From Eucalyptus grandis (Eukaryota > Streptophyta > Magnoliopsida > Myrtales > Myrtaceae), in the NCBI RefSeq assembly GCF_016545825.1, contig NC_052612.1:42329738-42393737 (forward strand): a DNA stretch of 64,000 nucleotides, read 5' to 3'. Position numbers and translations under genes: made by a program. Of the stretch, positions 23,101-36,758 are shown piece by piece. The notes beneath the pieces are model-generated. The model saw only the letters and a program-made list of their open reading frames with translations. It ran no database searches and was not told the DNA's origin. Position 1 is the first letter of the stretch, and each line of letters starts with the position of its first letter.

Positions 23101-26100
23101 GGCAGGCTTGGACCAGGAATGATGATATCGGTTGATTTAACAAGTGGTCAGGTTTGTTTGGGGTTTTCTGTTTGTTTCTGACACTAGAAGGATATCGTGG
23201 CTTCCTGTTGTGATAGCATGCATATATTTTGTTTCCCAAGATATGTTCTTCTTGATCAATTGTTGTTTGATTGTCTTTAAATCTGAAAAAAAATTATATG
23301 GATCTGGGCAGGATGCTTATAACATTGAAGCGGAACTTCTAGGACCATAGAAATGTCTAGGTTAAATATTTTGAGTGATTAGCAGGAAGAATCATGTTGA
23401 AGTGCAGGTGTATTTTGTAGCACATACATTTCAAACTGTGAAGAAGCTTATCATGAATGATGTATCCTGACCATGAGACCACTGTTGCGTTGTATTTTGT
23501 TATTGAAAACAAGACACTTAGTGGAAATATTTTGCCCAAATCATATGCTTAATATGCCCGTGAACCAGACTGGGATCGATATTTCAATATTATTGATGCT
23601 TTTGCTCGACTCTTTTGAAACCGTTTTCTAGACCTGAAAAAAAATTACATAGGTTAGGAAGAGGAAACCTTGTGAGCGCTTTGACTGTTTTGGCTTGAAT
23701 GGCCAGTTTGGTGGGCTATCATGTGGAGTACATGTAATTAGTTTACTATCTGGCAGTATGCATGTTCTATCTGAGGCTGATGAGATCATGTAGCCACTGA
23801 TGAAAAATTATGATTTTCATTGCTTCTCTCCCAAATAAAGCACTTTCAGGGGTCGTGTGTATATAACTAGAAGGGAGTGATGTGTTGAAACTCACAAATT
23901 TTTTTACCTGAATCATGTCAAATTACAGGTTTATGAGAATACTGACGTCAAAAAGCGAGTAGCATTATCAAATCCATATGGAAAATGGGTTGCTGAAAAC
24001 ATGCGAAAGTTGAAGCCCGTGAACTTCCAGTCAACTACTACAATGGAGAATGAGTCAATCTTAAGACATCAACAGTAAGAGTTACTTTATTGCTCTTTAG
24101 AAATGGACATGTGACTAGAAGAAATGTTTTGCTGGCATTGCTAGTGATAGAGATCATAACCAATTCTGGATTTTTCTTTTAATCCTGATGGTCTTTACCG
24201 GTTGGTACTGGGATGGAGCAGGGCTTTTGGATACTCAAGCGAGGATGTCCAGATGATTATTGAAACAATGGCTGCACAGGGAAAAGAGCCTACATTCTGC
24301 ATGGGGGATGACATTCCACTGGCAGTACTATCTCAAAAGCCGCATATGCTCTATGATTATTTTAAGCAACGATTTGCCCAGGTTTGTGACAGTTTTTCTA
24401 GCTTTGAAGGAATTTACATTTGTTAACTATGGTGATGAATAAAAGATTGATATTCAATGAATAAAACATTCCATAATTGAAATCGACCTTTGGCACTGAG
24501 AGTTGTAAGAAGCTAGAATTACTCTTTTGCTGGCTCATCTAGTCTCATTCTTTTCTTCCTTCGGTCCCAAGCTTTCACTCATTGGGGAATGCATAAGAGG
24601 CTGCCCAGCCCTACAGTTTCTCCAATGAGCTTAAGATTGTACATCTGCATGTGATGCCCTGTTCAACGTGCCGTAAATTATGGCATGGCATCCTTTATTG
24701 CTGAAGTATCTACCAATTGGCTGAGCTATTATTCCTAGAATCCGTTTGCATTTTTTTTTATTCATGCAATTTCAAGTGTAATCTTCAAGGATGGATTACA
24801 TGACATTAATTGGTTGTTCTGATGTTTATATTATGTATATTCTTGAGGGAGTCTGTTTGTCGGTTGCATATAAAGTTATTGAGTCCTTGGACTTCCAGGT
24901 TACAAATCCAGCTATTGACCCTCTTAGAGAAGGCTTAGTCATGTCTCTTGAAGTCAATATTGGGAAGCGAGGGAACATATTGGAGGTCGGACCTGAAAAT
25001 GCTTCCCAGGTATGCCTGCAGATTTTTTCTTCTTTGCAGAAGTCTGTACTCAACCATGTTAGATGGGAAATTACCTCCACAAAATGCTTTTCATTTTGAA
25101 TGTCAGTGGGAATGAGATTAACTATTTTTTTTTTTTAAAACCAGGTGAGTTTATCTAGCCCTGTGTTGAATGAGGGGGAGCTTGAGGAGCTGCTACGAGA
25201 CCCAAACTTAAAACCCTATGTATTACGAACATTTTTTGATATACGGAAAGGGATTGAGGGTTCACTGGAGAAGACACTGAACAGGCTGTGTGAAGCAGCT
25301 GATGAGGCTGTTCGAAATGGCTCACAGTTGCTTGTTCTCTCTGACAGATTAGATGAATTGGTGAGTGCATTCTGTTTTTCCTTACATACTTAAACCTTCC
25401 CTGCGGAATGAAAGGAAATTGAGGAATGGTGATTTTTTACAGTAAAAAGGATTCTTTCATAGATTACTGGCGGATTGGGTAAAGCTTCCTCCTGCCTGAT
25501 CATTTCATGCAATTTCTTGTGCTTTCAAATGTTAGGTTTGATAAAGTGGTGAAACTTACCTTCCATATCAAAGTCTGCAAGTGAGTGCAATGTGCCTGGT
25601 GTAGCTTTTAGCTTCAATATTACTTTAATCAAGATGTTTGACTAAATGGTGCTAGCCTACTTTTTACAAGACTTTTTTTTCCGTTAAGTATAGAGAAATT
25701 CACTATGAGGCAAGAAGAGGATGCCAATGCATTTACAAAAAAAGAGCTCAAAGTCACTCCTTTTTTACGACACGTATTACATTGGAATTAGGGTATCATA
25801 TTAACTCTTGGTTTTGTTGGTTACAAGATCTGTAGCATAAGATTCATGTATTGAGTCCATTGGGTTATTGCATCATACATGTTAGTTAGTGGGCAAATTA
25901 ATGGTCCTATTGCCCCAATTAATGATTGTATAAATCATCAGTCCCATAGTGAGCTTTACATTTTAGTGCATCTTCTATGGGATAACCACAGAAAATAGTC
26001 TGTGAAATAGGTCTTTCGTGAATAGTTGGGTTTCTGTGCATTTCTGTCCAATTACATGGATTGTCAATGCAATCTTTCCTGGAAAAATGAGCATACTACT

Positions 26101-29100
26101 TCTAAAAGTGAAGTGAATGAGTGTATTTTCAGCATGTACTGATGAGAGGCTTTCCCCCTCGAGAAAAATCTAAATTTTCCTACTGGTAATCTTTGTTCCT
26201 TTGACAAACTGTCACATTTGAAAATTTTAATTTTGGTTAGAGGATCTCTTTTGTGGGGTTGAGAATCTTGCCTTGTGATTCACAATTTTCTGCACATAAA
26301 ACTAGAAGGAAGTTATGTCAATCGGTTATTTTGGCTCCCTTCTTCAGGAACCTACACGCCCTGCAATACCAATCCTTCTTGCTGTCGGTGCTGTTCATCA
26401 ACATCTCATTGAGAATGGCCTGCGAATGTCTTGTTCAATTGTAGCAGACACTGCTCAATGCTTCAGCACTCATCAGTTTGCTTGCTTAATTGGATATGGG
26501 GCTAGGTAAAACCTAACAATTGTGTTCTCTGTATGAGTACTTTTTTTTTTTGGTTGGAGTCTGAATACTTTAAATGCAGTGGCATGTCTTCCGATGTTCA
26601 TGTAGAATCTTATCCTGAATTTACTCTGTCAGTGCCGTATGTCCCTACTTGGCATTGGAAACATGCCGACAATGGCGCTTGAGTACAAAAACAGTAAATT
26701 TGATGCGAAATGGGAAGATGCCTACAGTGACAATTGAACAGGCACAGAAGAACTTCTGTAAGGTTGGTACTCAATCTCCAGCAGCAATCTGCATTTGCAC
26801 AATTTTCCCTGGTTTTCCTTCTTTCTTCAAAATTTGATTTTTTCAACCTTACTCAGTTTGGTTAAGCCACTATAGTTCAACTGTTCTGAGTTTGAGTAGA
26901 GATGACCTATTGTAATCGTCTGTTTGAAAAATTTACCATTTTATAGATTAATTGGAAAAATATGCAATAATCTTTCCCTCATAATTCAGATGCATTCATT
27001 CTATTCCTTTTGTCATTGAAATTTGGTGAAAGCTCTCTGTATCTAGCTTGTTTCCCAGCAACTATCCTGTGTACAGTAGATAACTTTGTTCTACAGTTGC
27101 TTCTTTTACCAAGTTTGTTTTCGTTTTTGTTCCCAATTTCCTCTGTCGGATGGTAGAACTTCTACAGTTTTCCTTTTCTGTGCCAAGTATGCTGAAGTGA
27201 TGTTTATGGTTACAGGCAGTCAAGTCAGGTCTACTTAAGATTCTTTCCAAAATGGGCATCTCATTGCTTTCAAGGTACATTCTCAATTATTATCAAGAAG
27301 ATATGGTGTCAAAATCATTATGACCATTTTTCATTATGTTCTTCCATCCGGTGAGTTTGCCATACTGCTTTCGAACAATTTGCTTCTGATGGATTATGTT
27401 CACAAGTTTGCTTCTGGTTTCAGTTATTGTGGTGCACAGATATTTGAGATCTATGGATTAGGGAGAGATGTTGTTGATCTGTCATTCCGCGGAAGTGTAT
27501 CTGTGATTGGCGGACTGACGCTCAATGAGGTGAGTGAGACAATAAATTGTCTCTTAGTCAACTATTCTTTCAGTTGGCAGAAAGTTGTGTGATGAATATT
27601 GAAGGCAATCATTTGGCCAAAGACCTGGCAATCATTCATGCGTTGACTGTCTATGCTTTACATCGTTATGGAAATTTTCTGGATGTGTATGGTTCATATG
27701 TGAATCAAATTGCTATTGAATCACATAGGGAAGTTCATTATATGCATTTTTCTGATTAGCTGCGGAGCCTAAAGTTGTAGTTTTCCTCCAAAAAATATTA
27801 CCTCTGCTACAGAATCTGAAGGACTGTAGAAGCATAGCTTATGTCTTTTTGATATGCTAATGCTTACTGCCATGGCTAGTTATGGTGGCCTAGATGAGAA
27901 TGTTTGACATAAGAATCTAGAGAGGCAAAATTTAACAAAGAGATGCACAGAATCGTGAGAGGTGAAAAATTTCCTTCTACAGTTAGAACAAGAACACATG
28001 ACACGTTATATTACTGCCTTCAATTCCAAATACTTGGATTTCTTTATATTTAGGAGACTCTGCAATGGAATGAGATCTCATTTCTGCTAGTAATTTAAAA
28101 CCAATTCCTCAGGCATGTTGTGTTTATTGTGATGTCAACAATTGCAGTTACTGTAGTTAAATTTACATAGTAAACGTACTGTTTCCCCCTCATTATGAAG
28201 CAAACCTAATTTTGTCACGAAAATGCTAGTTACATTCCTCTTCCGTGTTGTACTATTTTCTTGCGTTATTGTTCCAGCTGCTATTTTATTAATTTATGCC
28301 CTTTCCATGGGGAATCTTATTCTCTGCCAGCTTGCAAGGGAGACATTGTCTTTTTGGGTGAAGGCTTTTTCAGAGGATACAGCAAAGAGGCTAGAGAATT
28401 TTGGATTTATACAGTTCAGACCTGGAGGTATCAGTCAAATCAATAAGTGAATCTTAATTAGCAAATTATTCATGCTGATAGTGTATCTTCTCACGCATAC
28501 AGTTGGATATTCTTGTACTGATTTCTATTCTGTTACTGAAATAATTTACCTCCTATATTATCTAGAATTTGTAGAATAGCAGTTAATTTATATCTAACTA
28601 ATTGTCACCAGTTTGACTTGCAATTTAAGTCAAAACTCTTACGTAGAAGATAGCATGATACAGTCAAGTTTGCGCAGTATCTGATAGAGTAGTTGATTGG
28701 TTCACTCTCTGGAATGTAATCCGCTCATGACTGAATATGTTTCCATTTTGGCATCATCAAGGGGAATATCATGGAAACAACCCAGAAATGTCAAAATTGC
28801 TGCATAAGGCTGTTCGTCAGAAGAGTCTAAGTGCATTTTCAATTTATCAGCAGCATTTGGCTAATCGTCCTGTTAACGTAGGTGATCTGTTCTTCTTCGG
28901 ACTTTGTAATTTCTAATGTCATTTAGAACATTGATACTTGGAGAAACTTAATATGGATGTTCCCTATCCATGTTCTCTTATCTAGGTACTGCGTGATCTT
29001 CTAGAGTTTACAAGTGATCGGGCTCCGATACCAGTTGGAAGGGTTGAACCCGCATCTTCCATTGTTGAGCGGTTTTGCACTGGGGGAATGTCACTTGGAG

Positions 29101-32100
29101 CAATTTCAAGAGAAACTCATGAAGCAATTGCCATAGCAATGAATAGATTAGGAGGAAAATCAAATTCTGGAGAAGGTGGTGAGGTAATCTACAGTTCTTC
29201 ATCATTCACTGACTATTCGTTTTATGTGTCATTTAGGTTGTCTCTTAAATTCGTTCAAGCCCAGAAGTTAACGGTTAGTGATATGTTGTGTGATGGTAGG
29301 ATCCTATCCGCTGGAGCCCGTTGACAGATGTTGTTGATGGTTATTCTCCAACACTGCCTCATCTCAAAGGACTACAAAATGGGGATACTGCTACCAGTGC
29401 TATCAAACAGGTCATTAAGGAGGGTTTGTCTTATCATCTTGTTTTCGAACTCGTACTTTGTTAGCTTGTTAGAGTCCTTGTTAACATTCTATATCAGAAG
29501 AAATACTTAATTTCAAGCTTCAAAGTCCCTTTTGCGAGCATCATTAAATTTTTCTTTTCCTTTCAGGTTGCTTCTGGGCGATTTGGTGTTACTCCAACAT
29601 TCTTGGTCAATGCCGACCAACTGGAGATCAAAATTGCACAGGGTGCTAAGCCTGGTGAAGGTGGCCAATTACCTGGGAAAAAAGTCAGTGCGTACATTGC
29701 AAGGCTGCGTAACTCTAAGCCTGGGGTTCCACTTATATCTCCACCTCCTCACCATGATATATATTCTATCGAGGACCTTGCCCAGTTGATTTATGACCTT
29801 CATCAGGTGATTATATTTTACTTCTTGAATTGTTATATTGCTTGTCATCAGCAGTAGTTAAACTTTTGGATATCTATTGAATGAACAGGTCAATCCTAAG
29901 GCTAAGGTATCTGTAAAGCTTGTTGCAGAAGCTGGAATTGGTACAGTTGCTTCTGGCGTTGCAAAGGGGAATGCTGATGTTATACAGGTTTAACTTTTGA
30001 TAATATGTCATGACAGATTTTCTAGTTATTCTCTTTCATCGTAGTTATACACTGTCTTTTACATCTTTTACATAGTAGGTTGCTAATGTTAGGATGCACG
30101 TTTGAGTGAGTTGTGTTAGAGAAATCTCACATCGGAAAACTAATGTAGTGTAGAGCAGTTAATTTATCATAGTTTGCCTATAACTCATTGGCTTAAGCTT
30201 TTGAGTTAATGTGGGTTCAACTGGATATATTGACTGGCTTGGATTTTGGGCTCCCTCTTGGCAATCTCCTAGGTGAAGGTATCAAAGACCTCTGTTGTGC
30301 ACTCCCAACAAATGGTATCAAAGCCGATGATTGCGGTTTCTGGGCAGGTGGGCATTGTGGTGTAGCAACATGGGCCTATAAGGATGATATTGGGCTAGAA
30401 GGATACCTGAATTAAGGGGGAGCAAGCCTAACACTGAGCTCACATGTGAGGGGGAGATTGTTAGGATACACGTGTGGGTGAGTTATGTTAGAGAAATCCT
30501 ACATCAGAAAATTATGTAGTGTAGAGCGGTTAATGTATCCTAGTTGGCCCATAACTTATTGGCTTAAGCTTTTGAGTTAAGGTGGGTCCAACCGAATATT
30601 GACGGGCTTGGATTTTGGGCTCCCTCTTGTCGATCTCTTAAGTGAAGGTATCAAAGACTTCTACTGTGCACTCCCTAATACTTGGTGTATAAGGGAAATT
30701 TCAAATTCAAAATCAGTTAATTTAGATCAGAATTCAAAATTAATTTACTTCCATTGGGATCATCATTGGGGGAAGAATTATAGCTGGGCATTCCGGGTGC
30801 ATGTAGTGTTCTCTGGGAGCAGGATTTTGCTTCACTAAAAGAGAATTTTTTTGTTTTTTTTGAAGTACTGTATCATCATTGACGCTGCTACCAGTTCCTA
30901 GAGAAGCATTTAGTTATAACCTTCTCCAACATATTAATAGAAATGAGGACTATGCTCAAACATGTTAAAAGTTTACAAAAGTTGATAGATGATCTATGGA
31001 TAAGCTTGGAATATGTCTTGGAAGATAATGAACCCAAAGAGAGATTATAAAAAGTGGTTGGAATATCATGTCAGAATCCCCCTTTGGAATTCCACTTCCT
31101 GTATCTGCGTCACTTGTTGTCTATTTAAGTAGCATTGACTTTTTCGGCCAAAAAACAAGTGTTGTCGTCTTGCTAACTAAATGAATAAACTGTATAAAGT
31201 CAGCAGTGGAATTTGTCTACGGATTTTTATGCTTCTGTGAGTTGTACTTATTGACAAATTATCCTTGTTTGCGTGTATACTGCATTTTTGAGTCTGTTTG
31301 GAGTAACATCAGTAAGTTGCGGTAGAAGGCCTGTGGATGCTTCTTTGATCGTAATTATTATTAAACTTCTTTGACATTGTAAGTTACATGGAAGTTAGAA
31401 TATGAACGTAATCTTTCTTTCTTTCTTTTCTTTTCTTTTCTTTTCTTTTTTTTTTGTTGTTGCAGATATCAGGCCATGATGGTGGAACTGGAGCTAGTCC
31501 TGTAAGTTCAATCAAGCATGCTGGTGGACCCTGGGAACTTGGGCTGACAGAATCTCACCAGGTTTTTTTATTGAGAAGTACCATACATTAAAATTCTTTT
31601 AATGTTCGTCCTTGAACAAAATCATTATTGTCGGGATTGTGAACTTTTACAGACTCTGATTGCAAATGGACTTCGAGAAAGGGTAATTCTACGGGTTGAT
31701 GGTGGCTTTAAAAGTGGATTTGATGTTCTAATGGCTGCTGCAATGGGTGCTGATGAGTATGGGTTTGGTTCAGTGGCCATGATTGCCACTGGATGTGTTA
31801 TGGCTCGCATTTGCCATACCAACAATTGTCCTGTTGGTGTTGCAAGCCAGGTATTGGAGTTAAGGATTAGATTCATTATGCTCTTGTTCCTTGTGCTATA
31901 CGATGTTATGAACGTTCCTCTCGTTTATCTTATGTCAGAGGGAAGAATTGCGTGCCAGATTTCCTGGTGTGCCTGGTGATCTTGTCAACTTCTTTTTATA
32001 TGTTGCGGAGGAGGTAATCTACCAGTTTATCTTTCTCCTGTGAATTGCGGGGCTTCATTTAATTTGAGGTTCTTTGTTTAGCTTTTATTTCATACTTATA

Positions 32101-35100
32101 ACATGGCTTGCAACTTTTCCAGTATTTCAAACAGAACTGTCATTACTTTGTCTAGGTGAGAGGCATGTTGGCACAGCTCGGTTATGAGAAGTTGGATGAT
32201 GTGATTGGAAGGACAGAGTTGTTAAAGCCTCGTGATATCTCCCTTGTGAAAACACAGCATCTTGATCTGAGTTACATTCTCTCAGTATGCAACTGGAAAC
32301 ATGCTCTTCTCCGAAAAGTTCCTTTTTTTCTTTTTTTGCTGTGATAAAATTTGCAGTCTCTCTTTGGTGTATCTGACATATGTTTAACTTCATTCCAGAG
32401 TGTAGGGTTGCCAAAATGGAGCAGTACTGAAATTAGAAATCAAGAAGTTCATACTAATGGTCCTGTGCTGGATGATGCTGTGCTGGCAGATCCAGAGGTA
32501 GCTTATCTGCCAGAGGCTGCATCTGACATTATTCTTTTCCTTGTATTTTGGGACTTCTTAAAGCAATCCTCGTCACTCTGAGCACATATTACTACTATGA
32601 GCTTCTATGATGGGTTCACATTCTTCTTGAAATAAAAAGAAAATGTCTATATGATTTAAAATGGTCCTCATAATTAGAATATCATCTTTATCTGGGGGCA
32701 CACTTAACAGGGAGAGGAGGTGTACATATAATTATCTGATACTGATGCACTGTGGCGAAGTAAATATTGAAGCATACATTTGAAGTTTAGCCTATCTGCT
32801 ACCTTTTTTTTCAATCAAATATCTGCTACCTTAAGAATGCTGTTTTAGTCATATAATAGAAGCAAATCTAACCTGCCAAACTTGTTCTGCTCATTTATTT
32901 GACCTTCATAACTGAATTCTGATTTCCGACCACTCTTAACTTGTGGTCATATAGTTCAGTAAGTCAATTGGAAAATCTGTCGAGAGCTCAAATAATGGTC
33001 TTTTTGCTAGCTTTGCATATAGTCATTAGCGACTTCGAGTTATAAGCGACTATATACTTGCCCACCTAGTTAGTCCATTCTTTTTAAGACGTTTACTGTG
33101 TTTATTCAGATATCAGATGCTATTGAAAACGAAAAGGTGGTCAGTAAAACTTTCAGCATACACAATGTGGATCGTGCTGTTTGTGGACGTGTGGCAGGTG
33201 TGGTGGCAAAGAAGTATGGGGACACAGGCTTTGCAGGGCAGCTGAACATAACGTAAGATTCATGTCCTTTTAATTGTTTTGGGAAAAAAAAAGAACATTG
33301 TGGACGTGTTTCCCGCTGACAACTTTGGTTTCAGAAAGAATGATTAGTTTACATGTTCTAAGGAGGTGCTTTGTACTGTGGATGCTTGCATACATTCTAA
33401 GTTATATTTCTTGACTTCTGCAGATTTTTAGGGAGTGCTGGGCAGTCATTTGCTTGTTTTCTAACTCCTGGAATGAACATTCGACTTGTGGGGGAGGCTA
33501 ATGACTATGTTGGCAAGGTACACAGAATCTCTTTCTTATGCACTTTCCAGTGGATTGGTAAAAAAGCACTAATTTCAACTCAGAGCTACAAGCCATCTCT
33601 TATTGGTCTTCATTTGATTGGGTATGATTCAAAGGATAACTGAATACAGTGTGAACCTAGTCTAGAAAGCATGACACAAATCGATCTCTTCTTAGGGTAT
33701 GGCTGGCGGTGAATTGGTTATAACTCCTGTCGAGAATATTGGTTGTTGCCCCGAGGATGCAACAATAGTAGGCAATACTTGCTTGTATGGAGCTACTGGT
33801 GGCCAAGTTTTTGTAAGAGGGAAAGCTGGGGAGCGATTTGCTGTGAGGAATTCTCTTGCTCAAGCAGTGGTGGAAGGTACAGGGGATCATTGTTGTGAAT
33901 ACATGACTGGAGGTTGTGTGGTTGTGCTGGGAAAGTGAGTATACTCTGTTCTGTCAATCCTTTAGAAAGAAAGGAACATTTTTTCAACCAGTTTGTTTTG
34001 AATTTGACAGAGTTGGTAGAAATGTGGCTGCTGGAATGACCGGAGGTTTAGCATATATTCTTGATGAGGACGACACTCTAATACCTAAGGTTTGTCCAGA
34101 TAAAACCCATTCCTTTTTATTGCCAGTTACACTTATAGCTTCATCTAGCATGAAAGATGGGTTATTGCCATCATCACCTTGAGCTGTGGCACTGTTTGAC
34201 CTTGGCTGCATGATGACAGACGTCCTCCTAGAAGTGTTTCCATCTATTACTGAGTAAATGAGGGAGCAAGACATTGTTATCTAATTTTTCTTTGGCATGC
34301 TGCATGTGCGTCGTCAGTGGACTTTTTTGATCAAGAATTTGGTTTGTGTTGCAATGTCATTGGGCGCCTGGCCCTGCAGTTTGGGTGGAGAATAGTTTGG
34401 AGACTATATCTAATGCATAATGAGTTTTAATCAGTCCCCCAATGTCCTTTGCTTGCCATGTCTAATGTCCTTTATTTGCAAATCATGCTGAAAAATTGTT
34501 AACAGGTAAACCGAGAGATCGTAAAAATCCAGAGGGTGAAGGCACCAGTTGGACAGATGCAGCTGAAGAGCCTTATTGAAGCCCATGTTGTAAGTTTACA
34601 ATGATCTTTATATGTTCATTGTATGCTCATTAGAAAAGTCAGTTCCCTGTTTTCATGGCTGACAGTTTTACCGCAGAAAAACAATGTCACTGATGATCTC
34701 CAGCCATATTTTTGCATTTGAGTTTCAATGGTCAAGTCCTTAAGTGACGAGAGAAAGAGATAGGTCTAGCATATCCATTTACTGCATCGCATTAGTGAAA
34801 AAATTTGAAAATAAAGACTATGTTGCAGTGACCTGGCCCAAATTCATGCGGGCCAAGCCCTTAGAGGAATATCTCAAATGGGTTCCTTTCTGCTGCTTCT
34901 CGACCCTTTTATCACTTAATAAGCTGCATCCAACCCGATGTAGGATTATACATAAATATACACAGAAAGAGTAATATGTGTGCTCAAGTATCTTGTATAT
35001 GAATGCATTTCTTCTCTCATTGACCGTGGAATTTAATGTCAATTTAAATTAAACATGCATCTCTGAAGGAAGATACGTCAGAAATGTAGACTCTAGTTGT

Positions 35101-35642
35101 CCTAACTTTTATTGGGTCTAGAAGCAACTACCCATGTGAAGTTCCAATGAAGAAAGCCTTGATTGGACCATCTGGTTACGTAAAGCCAGATGCAGTAGTT
35201 GTCTGGTCAACGCAGGTCTCAGACCACTTGCTATAGCTTAACTTGCTGACAGTTTTAGTGGTTGCCAAACACGGCCTTTGCATTTGACAGCATCCAGTTT
35301 ATTTATCAGCAGGTTAATCTCACAAATAAACTGTGCCTCATTGATTATTCGTCCCAACAAGCTTTTCCATGTTATATGAGTAATAGAAATTACTCTCATA
35401 TCAGTATTTCTACATTTCTTCCATCTCACTTTGACAAGGTTGTTTCACAAAGAACCTTTCTCGTCTTATGTTTGGTGTAGGAGAAAACTGGCAGCAGCAA
35501 AGGCTCGGCAATTCTCGAGGAGTGGGACAAGTACCTACCACTCTTCTGGCAGTTTGTTCCGCCTAGTGAAGAAGACACTCCAGAGGCTTGTGCAGAGTAC
35601 GAGGCAACAGCCTCTGGACAGGTGACATTGCAGTCTGCATGA
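17101..35642 (+). CDS. GLU1: Ferredoxin-dependent glutamate synthase, chloroplast precursor (1640 aa), 33 exons
   Basis: Fd-GOGAT converts glutamine plus 2-oxoglutarate to two glutamates with reduced ferredoxin in the chloroplast. Exons: 17101-17430, 18745-19057, 19344-19786, 19879-20010, 21090-21188, 21894-21964, 22515-22611, 23059-23151, 23929-24074, 24222-24381, 24899-25009, 25145-25360, 26348-26505, 26633-26762, 27216-27274, 27424-27529, 28331-28427, 28762-28877, 28986-29183, 29300-29410, 29567-29806, 29889-29987, 31466-31561, 31653-31850, 31939-32013, 32156-32284, 32399-32497, 33110-33252, 33424-33517, 33696-33934, 34011-34089, 34506-34589, 35481-35642 (4923 nt, every phase closes). A Ser/Arg-rich transit peptide with a Gly run precedes Cys124 (ERGACGVGF), the amidotransferase nucleophile. 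The FMN domain has [10 protein letters not shown]. 3Fe-4S cysteines are 1255, 1261 and 1266. The C-terminal glutamate-synthase domain has [17 protein letters not shown]. The end (VTLQSA) and length exclude the longer NADH-GOGAT. Arabidopsis GLU1 also has 33 exons, from memory. Confidence 0.97.
17181..17213 (+). repeat. In-frame (GGA)n tract coding for a polyglycine run
   Basis: In exon 1 of GLU1 a GGAGGA tract codes for about ten consecutive glycines after LLPNR, inside the transit peptide. Arabidopsis GLU1 has no such run, as I remember it. It lies before the mature Cys124, so it should not touch catalysis. It is prone to slippage. Confidence 0.85.
20168..20199. repeat. (TTTA)n microsatellite in GLU1 intron 4
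   Basis: About eight consecutive ATTT units lie inside the 1.1-kb intron between exons 4 and 5. No function is inferred. Confidence 0.85.
30087..30680 (+). mobile_element. TRIM retroelement (594 bp) in GLU1 intron 22
   Basis: Two direct terminal repeats, 30087-30310 (224 bp) and 30459-30680 (222 bp), both start TGTTAGGAT and share 'gttagagaaatc', 'ttggcttaagcttttgagtt', 'cttggattttgggctccctc' and 'gaaggtatcaaagac'. Two bases after the first repeat is TGGTATCAAAGCC (30313-30325), a one-mismatch match to the primer-binding site for initiator tRNA-Met. Just before the second repeat is the purine tract GAGGGGGAGAT. The 148-bp interior has no gag or pol. This is the layout of a terminal-repeat retrotransposon in miniature. 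No clean target duplication was found. It is inserted in the same direction as GLU1. Confidence 0.85.
31416..31455. repeat. TTTC/TTTTC tract upstream of GLU1 exon 23
   Basis: A run of CTTTCTTTC and TTTTC units ends about 10 bp before the acceptor TTGCAG of exon 23. It probably serves as that intron's polypyrimidine tract. Confidence 0.7.
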
Positions 35643-36138
35643 TTTCCTTGCGAGCAACAAAGCATGTGAGTTAGAGGCAGCCAACCAGCATTGTACAGGA
35701 AAAATGAATGTGAATACATAGCTGTGGTATCGTTATTCAACTAATGGGTCAGGAAACACCTGCTGCTTTGAGGTGGCATTTTCGAGTTTGAGAAGATCGA
35801 AATTGCCAGACCAAAGATCGTGGTCTATACCTCCAAAGTCATTCATGTCCATGGGACACTCGAGCAGTTGTACAGATAGTGGGAGAAGTTTTCAGGTTTC
35901 TGTCATGTCAAAGCTTCTGGGAATTTGATTAAGAAGCAATCACAAGAGTGCTTCGGCTGGGATTAACATCAGTTCAGCCACAGAGAAGCATTCAGTCAGC
36001 TCTATTATTATCTATTGTTTCTCGTCAATTACTCTCTCTCAGATTTATTCGCCGACGGTCCTCAGTCAGGAACTTGTAACCTGCATTTCACATTATATTG
36101 GGGGTCTTTGTAGTTTCGCCAAGAATTAACAGAAGGGA

Positions 36139-36144
36139 AATAAA
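36139..36144 (+). terminator. GLU1: Candidate poly(A) signal of GLU1
   Basis: AATAAA lies about 500 bp downstream of the GLU1 stop codon. That is a plausible 3' UTR length, but plants use loose signals, so this is only a candidate. Confidence 0.4.
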
Positions 36145-36637
36145 ATCAAGTTTTTGAGGGTTGCAAATTGAATGTAATTGGGAACCAATTAGATATGTAT
36201 GACCTGCTTAATTGACTCATGGGTAGCTTATCATATGCTCTAGCCGAGCAATACAAAGCCTCGCTATTAATTTACTCTGTACAAGTATGATTATTTGGCT
36301 GCTTGTTCGGCAGCTATTTCTCGTCCCACGATACACCGTCGTGCAGAGTTACGTCTGAGAGCCTCTGTTTGAATGAGATTGATGTTCCATCTAAGCTCTA
36401 GACACGGTAAAGTAAACTTCATGGGATCGATGAAGATATAATGTCTAGCTTCTTAGGGTCTATTCCCGAAGGGTCGTCTGTGCCGTTGAAAGGATAGGAT
36501 CATCTTACAACTTAACTGGACATTGGAACAGCTGCTTTGGTACTAATTACTTAGGCCTACAGCTCTTGCTTCGTGACGCTCAACATCACTCTAATTCTCG
36601 AGCTCTCGCTAAATCTATAACCATATCGCAAGCTGCG

Positions 36638-36758
36638 TTGCTTTATTTGCAAAATTTTCTCATCGATCTCCGCAAGCCAGAGGAGGACGCGACACTGCAC
36701 GCTTTATTTCCAAAATTTTCTCATTGATCTCCGTAAGCCATAAAGTGACGCAACACTA
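36638..36758. repeat. Tandem duplication, two ~60-bp units
   Basis: The block starting 'gctttatttgcaaaatttt' is repeated next to itself as 'gctttatttccaaaatttt'. Both continue with 'ctcat(c/t)gatctccg(c/t)aagcca' and end with a 'gacgc(g/a)acact(g/a)cacgc'-like stretch. There is no coding frame. Confidence 0.75.

Noticed and set aside
17101..35642. NADH-dependent glutamate synthase as the identity of the large gene
   Set aside because: The frame stops after the glutamate-synthase C-terminal domain (1640 aa), with a genuine stop and a 3' UTR-like tail. There is no NADH-binding small-subunit extension, which would bring the length to about 2200 aa.
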